Shown here in pieces: positions 56,641-64,000 of a stretch of DNA of 64,000 bases; positions within the stretch are counted from its first letter, which is position 1; the number at the start of each line of letters is the position of its first letter. The position numbers and the translations under genes are program-made. Location: NCBI GenBank assembly GCA_963556495.2, contig OY747704.1:42246001-42310000 (forward strand). The letters run 5' to 3'. This stretch comes from Valencia hispanica. Lineage: Eukaryota > Chordata > Actinopteri > Cyprinodontiformes > Valenciidae. The notes beneath the pieces are model-generated. The model searched no databases. It saw only the letters and a program-made list of their open reading frames with translations, and was not told where the DNA came from.

Positions 56641-58615
56641 TTACAAATAACTGAATTCAATGTCAGAGCCTTTCCTTTTCATCGAACATATCCACATTGA
56701 GAATTTTTTTTTTTCCACGGCTATGGTTTGGGTTCTTGTAATTATAGGATCAATGAACGCTTGAAGCATTAATCGTCTTGGGGTAACTGAAATGTCAAAG
56801 AGTTGGTGATCTACAGCTGACAATGACTCTGAGCCAACCTTTTCACATTCCATCTAATTTCTTTTGTCATCCTTAGTTCTTATCTGTTTAACCTAACTGA
56901 TTTTTGATGTTATGAAAGGATACAATCTTTTCAAAATAAAGTTAGGTCTATTCTGCCCTGCAGCTTGTAAACATTTTAATACCAATGACTCTAAACACAG
57001 CACTTTATTTAGAACTGGTTCTTGGCATCCAACACCCATGCCAGCTGAGACTGATAACTCCTTTCAAGTACAGTGACAAATGATCTACTTTAGCAGCTTT
57101 ATGGCTATATTGCCAACTGATTTAAACAGTGATTTCCCCTCCCTGAGCATTGTGTAATGAGAGAGTGACTGAGGAGATTATTGGATTATTTTACACATAT
57201 GGTAGCAGACAAAGGTAAAGTATCAGACAATGTCACTGCATCATTAGATAGGAGGCATCTGTTTGGCAAACGGTTAAAGTATGTGCTCAGTCTTTTGAGA
57301 ATTAAAGGCCATCATGAATAAGTTAGGGACCCAGCTGGTGTGTAATAAAATAGGTAGACTGGGCCAGAATCAGACGATCTGTGATTTATTCAACAGTACA
57401 AACTTTTTTTTTTTAAGGCAAGCTGTCAAAGTGCAGGGTTTCATAAATGAGAATTTAAATAAGTGAGTAATTAAACAAATATTTTGTAACTAAACGAGAC
57501 AACTTGTTTAACCATAGCCAGAATCATTGCCTTACTTAACCAGCTAATCGGAATAAAAAACAAATATTGATCCTGGTGTGAGCAGCAGGAGCTGTAGTTT
57601 TCCACAATGTTTGCGATGTTTATTATTTTCCACTTCCTTGATTGAAACAAATCAACCAAACTGGGCAACTTTATTTTATACTCATTGTGTCATTGGTTAT
57701 GTTTTAATGTCTAAACATCATTAGCCCATACGAGTGAACACATGTTAAACTAGGTTAGTTTACAAAGTGAAGCCCTCCTGCCTTAAACTGAAGGACAGGT
57801 GTGACCAGTTGTCCTCATTATTTCCACGTCACGTGAATCTTTTAAAAAATTTGCCTCTTGGGGCCCCTGTTTGTGTTGGGTCAAACTTGGTAAACTTTGA
57901 CAGGCAAATTTGCATCACAGAGAAATAGCAAAGTCATTTAGACAGTGTTGACCTTTTGAAGGAGTCAGAGGCTGCAAAATGGGGAAGCTATTGTAGCTTG
58001 TTTGGTGTGTCATACAATTCCCATTTATGACACTGCACTTCTACTGCATAAACAGCCTTATAAAAAGTGGATTGCACAAATATCTTAAATGGATTTTACT
58101 AACTGACTTGTCTCACTAATTGTCAAAGGTGGGAAGGCTGGTTTTAGAATACATATTTAATAAAATTCTGAGCGAATACAAACACTGCTGCTTTGTGAAA
58201 TTGAACATTTGCACTGTGGTGAACATTTGGATGGAAGATAGGTGTAACACAAGATACATTGTACCATGGAGAAAACAACTTTTTACACTTGCGAGTATAT
58301 TCTTTAGAGTCGACAACGCTGACATTTCCTCCACTCAGTTCTCTTCTTTTTCACCACCCTACAGCCTAACCTCGTATCAATGCAGTGACCTTTGTTAACT
58401 TTACAGTCGATTAGGATAGGTGGTTCCTTTGACAGGTATGTAAGGTAAAACACTCTGGAGGACAGAAAATCACTGTCAAAACACTATTTTGTTTTTCACA
58501 CACACAGAGAGAGAACTTGACATGGTATTTTTTTCATTATATTTGGAATATTTAGACATGTTATTGTCTGTCTGTGTTCATGGGGCAGCAGACTGTGGCC
58601 TTGAAGGGAAAGTAG
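56641..58615. other. 2 kb with no recognisable gene
   Basis: AT-rich, short frames only, no repeat ends found on either strand. Confidence 0.5.
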
Positions 58616-58617
58616 TG

Positions 58618-58858
58618 CTTCAATCTGAATTTATATAGCGCTTTTCTAGTCATACTTACTACTAAATACACTTTACACTAGAGTCACTTTCACCCAATCG
58701 GACTCACTAACTTGGACACATTCATACACCTATACGCAGATCGGTAGGGTTAACGTGCCTTTCTCAGGAGCACTTCGTCATGTGACGGGGATGCTGAAAT
58801 CGAGCCCTCATTCTTCAGATTGCAAGACAGCCACTCTACCCACTGATCCACAGTCCCA
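58618..58858 (-). mobile_element. tRNA-derived SINE
   Basis: On the minus strand the head has a pol III A-box-like TGGATCAGTGGGTAGAGTGG (58850-58831) and a B-box-like GGCTCGATTTC (58807-58797) about 25 bases downstream, then a body and the tail GACTAGAAAAGCGCTATATA, AATTCAGA, a conserved fish SINE 3' end. The head does not fold into an intact tRNA. Confidence 0.75.
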
Positions 58859-59540
58859 CAAATAACGCTTAAACATCATGTCACAAGCATTAGCCACTCT
58901 ATAATACACAATTTGACCACCTGATAAACCAATTTGTCTATATTTTTTTATATGTTTTAAGTTTGCTGTATGAGCACTACAGCTCTCGAACACCGTGTGT
59001 ACCGCACAAGTGCACCATTGCTACAGAATCCACACAAACTATTTATCGCAGCAGTGACCAAATAATAATTTTTTTTTTTTTAAGATCTGACCCAGGTCAC
59101 TTTTATATGTAGTACTAAATCTGATACAAGCGACTGCAGTCTGAATGGTCATGATCCATTAAATCCGTCTTCTACATCACTGACACGAGACAGATGTACT
59201 AATCTGCGCCGTAGTAGGCACTGACAGAGGTATTCAAAGGTCTGTCTTGACATCCTGAAGTTGTGGATGAATTCTGTCAGTGAAACCCTTCACATCACAA
59301 CTTCACCATAGACTGTTTTTCAGACTCCGGATCCACTTAGCAGGTAGTGGTAGTGTGGAGGTAGCAGCCACAGCTCCACAAAAAGCCATTGTTAAAATGT
59401 GGGCTCTCAATGTATTTTCTCTAATTAATTTGTCAAAATTTTATTATGCACTATTTGGAACAGCAGAGAATCCGAAGTGAAACAACTCATAGAAATCCGT
59501 AATGTGACTAGATCAACAAAATCAATTTCATTACCTAATG
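58859..59540. other. Unassigned
   Basis: No gene or repeat terminus recognised. Confidence 0.45.
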
Positions 59541-59830
59541 TTAAAGGGGGGGGGGGTATTATGCAAAATGGACTTTCTGAAGCTTAATATCCTGAGAACC
59601 TGTCTTTCCCTCATCAAAAACATGCCTGAAGTGTTGCTCTGACCCGTTCTCTTATGTTAGAGTAATGTTTGAGTCTCTGCTGGTAGTTCTCGGGGTTGCT
59701 GAAACGCCTGCTCCCACCTATCCCCGCCTTTTGCACCCATCTCCTCCTACGACCTTACGTACTCAGCCGAGAGCCTCGCCCCTGCAGAGCTCCCCTACCC
59801 CTCCCCTACATGTCAAAATAGGAAACACTG
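59541..59830. repeat. Possible interspersed repeat after TTAA and a G run
   Basis: TTAA (59541-59544) is followed by an A, about eleven G and TATTATGCAAAATGGACTTT, then a C-rich block (59,705-59,810). I recognise the GGGGTATTATGCAAAA start as a recurrent fish repeat, but no right terminus was found. Confidence 0.4.
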
Positions 59831-61050
59831 TGACAATTTTACTAGTTTTATATCTTTCTGCTTTAATAAGGTATTCATTAATTAATTGATCTGAAAAATT
59901 GCCCCCCCCAAAAAAAAATATATATATATATACACACAGTTTTAGTTTTGTTTGATCAGTCATGTTTGACATAACTGCATATACATTTTGCAACAAAAGA
60001 ATGGTATACAGTTATAACTTACCAACTGCTGCATGACAAAACTAGAAATTAAGAAATTATAGTTTATCTTTTCAAAACTAAGAAAGGCTGAGCATGTTGT
60101 GACTGTTTAATATGTTAACATGTTCCGACTGTGTCGGACAAGAAAATGAAATCTAAATAAACAAAATTGGGCCTACATAAAGTTATGGTTTTAATTCCAA
60201 AGGGAATCAAAGCATTTATGTTCCTACTTTACTCATTCTTAGCAATGCAATAGTTAAAACAAAATTATTAGAGAATTATGATTGATAATGACATAACCCC
60301 AGTATGACTTGGAGAACTTTCAGGTTGAATGCTGAAGCTTGAATTTTTCTCCTTCAATTAAAACCACAATCTGCCCCACATTTAGCCTTCTGATGACATT
60401 CATTAAAAATGCAATAACGGCTGCATTCATATTGCATGTGTTTGCGTAAAATAGGCATGGAAATGACAACAATTCCAAGCTTCCCTGGTTTGATTGTCAT
60501 CTTGCACTAGAGAGACTCATGTGCCTTTGGAGTACACCCACTTCTGTTTATATCAAAACCATCAACATCCATTTTTCGTAGCTGGTTTTGACATTCTTGA
60601 CAGCTTTCAAGAGTTGCAAAAAAAGCAAGGGTGAAAGAAATCAGAAGTAAAAAAAACTTTGGGTGAGAAAGATGGGAACTACAGACCCTGGAGTTTGCTA
60701 AATGAGTCGTTTCTGTAATTATTGGTTAAATCAGTCTGAGCCCCAGTAATGCTGTGGATTTCTGCAGGGCAAATACGTGAATTTAGGAATATCTCTTTAT
60801 TTAAAACATCAACACATTTTTGAGAGTTCTTACTTTTTTCCAGCATTATTTAATCCTCAAAAATGTTATTTATACAACTGGGTTTGGTGGTAGGAAGATA
60901 ACACCATATAGTATTGAGTAATGTTGTGAATCTCTGGTCTGTGGCTGATACGATATGTACCTCAAAACACTAAAATATTGATCTGAATCACATTTAATGC
61001 ATAAATGGTAAAAGTGCTATTATATTCAGTGTGATAAGTAACAAAATATA
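59831..61050. other. 1.2 kb without a recognisable gene
   Basis: AT-rich. A GATACGATATGTACC motif near 60,947 resembles decayed hAT sequence like that at 6.6 kb. Confidence 0.45.
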
Positions 61051-62335
61051 CAGTGGGGTAAAAAAAGTATTTAGTCAGCTACCAATTGTGCAAGTTCTCC
61101 CTCTTAAAAAGATAAGAGAGGCCTGTAATTTTCATCATGGGTATACCTCAACTATGAGAGACAAAATTAGAAAAAAAATCCAGAAAATCACATGGTCTGA
61201 TTTTTAAAGAATTTATTTACAAATTATGGTAAAAAATAAGTATTTGGTCACCTACAAACAAGCAAGATTTCTGGCTCTCACAGACCTGGAACTTCTTCTC
61301 TAATAGGCTCCTCTGTCTTCTACTCTCTATCTGTATTAATGGCACCTGTTTGAATTCATTTTCCTCAAATAAAACACTCCAAACTCCACTATGGCCATAA
61401 CCAAAGAGCTGTCAAAGGACACCAGAAACAAAATTGTAGACCTGCACCAGGCTGGGGAGACTGAATCTGCAATAGGTAAGCAGCTTGGTGTGAAGAAATC
61501 AACTATGGGAGCAATTATTAGAAAATGGAAGGCATACAAGACCACTGATAATCTCCCTTGATCTTGGGCTCCACGCAAGATCTCACCCCGTGGTGTCAAA
61601 ATGATCACAAGAACGGTGAGCAAAAATCCCAGAACCACACGGGGGCACCTGGTGAATGACTTGCAGAGAGCTGGGACCAAAGTAGCAACGGCTACCATGA
61701 GCAACACACTACGCCGCCAGGGACTCAAATCCTGCAGTGCCAGATGTGTCCCCCTGCTTAAGCCAGTACATGTCCAGGGCCGTCTCAAGTTTGGTAGAGA
61801 GCATTTGGATAATCCAGAAGAGGATTGGGAGAATGTCATATGGTCAGATGAAACCAAAATAGAACTTTTTGGTAAAAACTCTACTTGTCTGGTTTGGAGG
61901 AAAAATAATGCTGAGTTGCATCCAAAGAACACCATACCTACTGTGAATCATGGGGGTGGAAACATCATGCTTTGGGGCTGTTCTGCAAAGGTACCAGAAT
62001 GACTGATGCATGTAAAGGAAAGAATGAATGGGGCCATGTATCGTGAGATTTTGAGTGAAAACCTCCTTCAGTCCCTTCCATCAGCAAGGGCATTGAAGAT
62101 GAAATGTGGCTGTGTCTTAAAGCATGACAATGATCCCAAACACACCACCTGGGTAACGAAGGAGTGGCTTTGTAAGAAGCACTTCAAGGTCCTAGAGTGG
62201 CCTAGCCAGTCTCTAGATCTCAACCCCATGGAAAATCTTTGGAGGGAAAGTCTGTGTTGCCCAGCGACAGCCCCAAAACATTGCAGCTCTAGAGGAGACC
62301 TGCATAGAGGAATGGGCCAAAATACCAAAATAAAT
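61051..62335 (+). mobile_element. Tc1-like element A, 3' end lost
   Basis: Starts CAGTGGGGTAAAAAAAGTAT after a TA (61049-61050). The left inverted repeat runs about 190 bp with AGTATTTGGTCACC near 61,240. The transposase gene follows. Sequence identity to the family ends within the transposase C-terminus near 62,335, so the right inverted repeat is missing. Confidence 0.9.
61391..62335 (+). pseudogene. Tc1-like DD34E transposase A, stops and a frameshift
   Basis: The ATG at 61391 begins [20 protein letters not shown]; the helix-turn-helix ([12 protein letters not shown]) and a second DNA-binding part (KMITRTVSKNPRTTRGHLVN) follow. Catalytic residues: VIWSDETKIELFG (D), [10 protein letters not shown] (D) and [10 protein letters not shown] (E), spacing 34. 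In-frame TGA codons at 61559-61561 and 62000-62002 sit where related copies have arginine CGA. A short deletion after NLWRE shifts the frame, and the last part is replaced by unrelated sequence at the junction near 62,335. Family length is about 340 codons; about 315 are traceable. Confidence 0.9.
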
Positions 62336-62344
62336 GCATGACCG

Positions 62345-63429
62345 ATAAGTATTTGCCTGTATTTCTTAGCATTGAGGACACCATTAATCCTGACCAAATC
62401 TCTAACTCCATTTGCAGTTGCCTGCAGATACTCATTATTGTACCGATCTCCTGCCCTTCGACGAAGTAACACCCCTTTTCCACTAGGGTCGGCTCTGCCC
62501 AGACCGGGTAGGGTCAGCCCCTATTTAGCATGTTTGTCACTCTCACTCCTACTTACGTAGTGGTTGCCACTGATTGGCCTGGCGGTATGCGTGTGAGGTG
62601 ATGTCACAGAGAATGGCGATGCTTGGCTTCTAGGCAGTTCAAAACACTGCTGGGGGAAACTAAAAAAATTTGTCCGAATATGAAGGACCACAACGGTGAG
62701 AGTAGGGCAGACCGCGGGCACTGGAAGAAATGGATGGCGTTTGTGGTGAAAGGCCGGTGAGGAACGGGGGAGAGAGTGGGCTAGATACCGGCTCCAGCAT
62801 TGGCACCTGTAATATCGGTGAGTGATGATTGAGTTTTGCTAAGACTTGTGCTGCGCTGAGTCCGCCCATGTCCTCGCCTACTGCCGCCTACTCCTGAGAT
62901 GGCAGTGGAAACACAACCAAGCATGCTGGGCTGCGCTGAGTCGACATGCCTTGGCTGAGACAACCCTAGTGGAAAAGGGGCGAAACTGCCTTCTGCTACA
63001 GCCAAATATTTAAAATTTTGATTCGTCAGTCCATAGCACCTGCTGTCATTTTTCTGCACCCCCGTTCCTATGTTTTCATGCATACTTGAGTCGCTTGGCC
63101 TTGTTTCCACATCCGAGGTATGGTTTCTTTAGTTGCAATTCTTCCCTTGAAGACCACTTCTGGCCAGACTTCTCCCTACAGTTGATGGCAGTCCCTACAG
63201 TTCCTGAGCTGATGGCACTTCTGGACATCTTCCGATTTCAAAAGGTAATGAGCTTAGCTGACCACTAAGTCTACGATCATCAACGTTGCCCGTGTCTATG
63301 TGCTTTCGTCAAATGAGTTTGAACAGCAAATCTTGAAACCCCAGTCTGCTTTGAAATCTTTGTCTGGGAGAGAGCTTGCTGATGAAGTATAACTACCTTG
63401 TCTCGTGTTGCTGTGCTCAATCTTGCCAT
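62345..63429 (-). pseudogene. Tc1/mariner-like transposase B, heavily broken
   Basis: From 63429 on the minus strand: MARLSTATRDKVVILHQQAL, SQTKISKQTGVSRFAVQTHL, TKAHRHGQR, then several stops. These are the N-terminal helix-turn-helix residues of a common fish Tc1 subfamily. Further nucleotide similarity (TGGACTGACGAATC-type core near 63,025, CAATAATGAGTATCTGCAGG near 62,440) continues across the MITE, but large parts of the catalytic core are deleted. Confidence 0.7.
62472..62980. mobile_element. MITE, 509 bp, perfect 18-bp terminal inverted repeats
   Basis: CCCCTTTTCCACTAGGGT (62472-62489) is exactly complementary to ACCCTAGTGGAAAAGGGG (62963-62980). It splits transposase B: the text resumes as AAACTGCCTTCTGC directly after it. 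A short duplication is unclear (CGAA at 62462-62465 and 62981-62984). The ends resemble fish PIF/Harbinger-type MITEs; non-coding. Confidence 0.85.
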
Positions 63430-63879
63430 GACATGAATCCTTCACAACCTCACCTTGGTAGCAGAGTTTTGCTGTTCCTCACCCAGTTTAAAGCCTCATA
63501 CAGAGCGGTTTCTGTTTCAGTTATTGACCTGGTTTCAACTTATGTCTGACATTGATGATCATTAGCACCTGTTTTGTATAATTGGTTGATCATACACCTC
63601 ACTATAATCCTACAAAATCCCTGACTTTTAGCAAGTGCATCTATAAGAATGTATGCTGGTTTAAAGGCAAAATGTAGTAACACCAAATATTGATTTGATT
63701 TAGATTTGTCTTTTTTTTGCTCACTTTGCATTTTGTAAATTGTTTGAAAAAAAATAAACAATCATTTATTTTTTGAAAGGATTCTTTTACAGCATTTTTC
63801 ACACATGCCTAAAACTTTTGCACAGTATTGTATATACTCTGCCATTTAACGCATCTAATGGACTTAATAAGACTTTTTT

Positions 63880-64000
63880 TTTTAAGGTTTTGTGGCCACA
63901 ATGGCCTTTATCGAAAGTGGATATGCTTACAGAAAGGGGAGAGAAGCGGGGGGAGAGACATTCGGCAAATGTCACTGGGCCAGAATCGAACCCAGGACAA
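63880..64000 (-). mobile_element. tRNA-derived SINE, cut by the window end
   Basis: On the minus strand the sequence contains a B-box GGGTTCGATTCTGG (63994-63981), CCAGTGACATTTGCCGAATG, then a TCTCTCCCCC-rich stretch, characteristic of an abundant fish SINE. The A-box part lies beyond 64,000. Confidence 0.65.

Larger units (their letters stand above)
62336..63834 (-). mobile_element. Tc1/mariner-like element B, C-terminal end lost, carrying a MITE
   Basis: The right end ACTTTTGCACAGTATTGTAT lies next to TA near 63,834. Reading leftwards come the inverted repeat, the 5' UTR and the transposase start at 63,429. The left part begins abruptly at about 62,340 (GATAAGTATTTGCCTGTATT), inside the transposase gene. 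Its other inverted repeat is absent. A 509-bp MITE sits at 62,472-62,980. Confidence 0.8.

Noticed and set aside
58795..58858. Possible tRNA gene on the minus strand
   Set aside because: A- and B-box-like motifs are present but no cloverleaf can be formed and the conserved SINE body and tail follow.
61336..61935. 199-codon minus-strand frame
   Set aside because: Antisense of Tc1 transposase A.

Overview
This is vertebrate nuclear DNA, almost certainly from a teleost fish. Several fish-typical repeats occur together: Rex1-type LINEs, several L2-type LINEs with short pentanucleotide tails, a long L1/Tx1-type LINE with a G-rich 3' UTR, Tc1-like DD34E transposons, many hAT elements with 8-bp target duplications, fish tRNA-derived SINEs and LINE/SINE tails ending in GGATGGATGG. 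The background is AT-rich and dense in stop codons. I found no convincing exon of a host gene and no rRNA, tRNA gene, CRISPR array or operon. The species cannot be fixed from the sequence.

Layout. Bases 1-9.7 kb hold an exon-structured, transposon-associated pseudogene (minus), a broken BED-finger hAT transposase (minus), a 299-bp MITE, a tandem repeat and the 3' end of a Rex1-like LINE (minus). 10-18.6 kb hold an L2-type LINE, a 647-bp solo LTR, a long-TIR MITE and a 5'-proximal Rex1 copy split by a second solo LTR. 20.5-34.1 kb carry a gypsy-like LTR, two abutting hAT ends, a nearly full-length L2 inserted in a MITE, then a nearly full-length L1-type LINE with ORF1, ORF2 and about 3 kb of GC-rich 3' UTR. 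34.5-47.2 kb carry another L2 fragment and three hAT elements with target duplications. The last of these (42,053-47,183) contains a second hAT and a Tc1 element nested inside its transposase region. 47.5-56.6 kb have a diverged duplication, a Tc1 palindrome split by an L2, a hAT-like element that encloses a large TTAA-flanked palindrome, and a mariner/Tc1 remnant. 58.6-64 kb contain two tRNA-derived SINEs and two Tc1 elements fused at a truncating junction, one of them carrying a MITE.

No gene here appears able to make a complete protein. Every transposase or reverse transcriptase has stops, frameshifts or lost catalytic residues. What is best preserved is the insertion history: at least ten boundaries are defined by target-site duplications, and several host sequences read through again once the insert is removed. 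I see no evidence of a new functional biological system. The most unusual structures are the TTAA palindrome with mirror-image ORF starts (53,992-55,232), the solo LTR whose removal restores the Rex1 reading frame (16,896-17,340), the Tc1/Tc1 chimeric junction (near 62,335) and the GC-rich L1 tail (30,897-33,700). Family names rest on recognition from memory; boundaries and duplications were read from the sequence.
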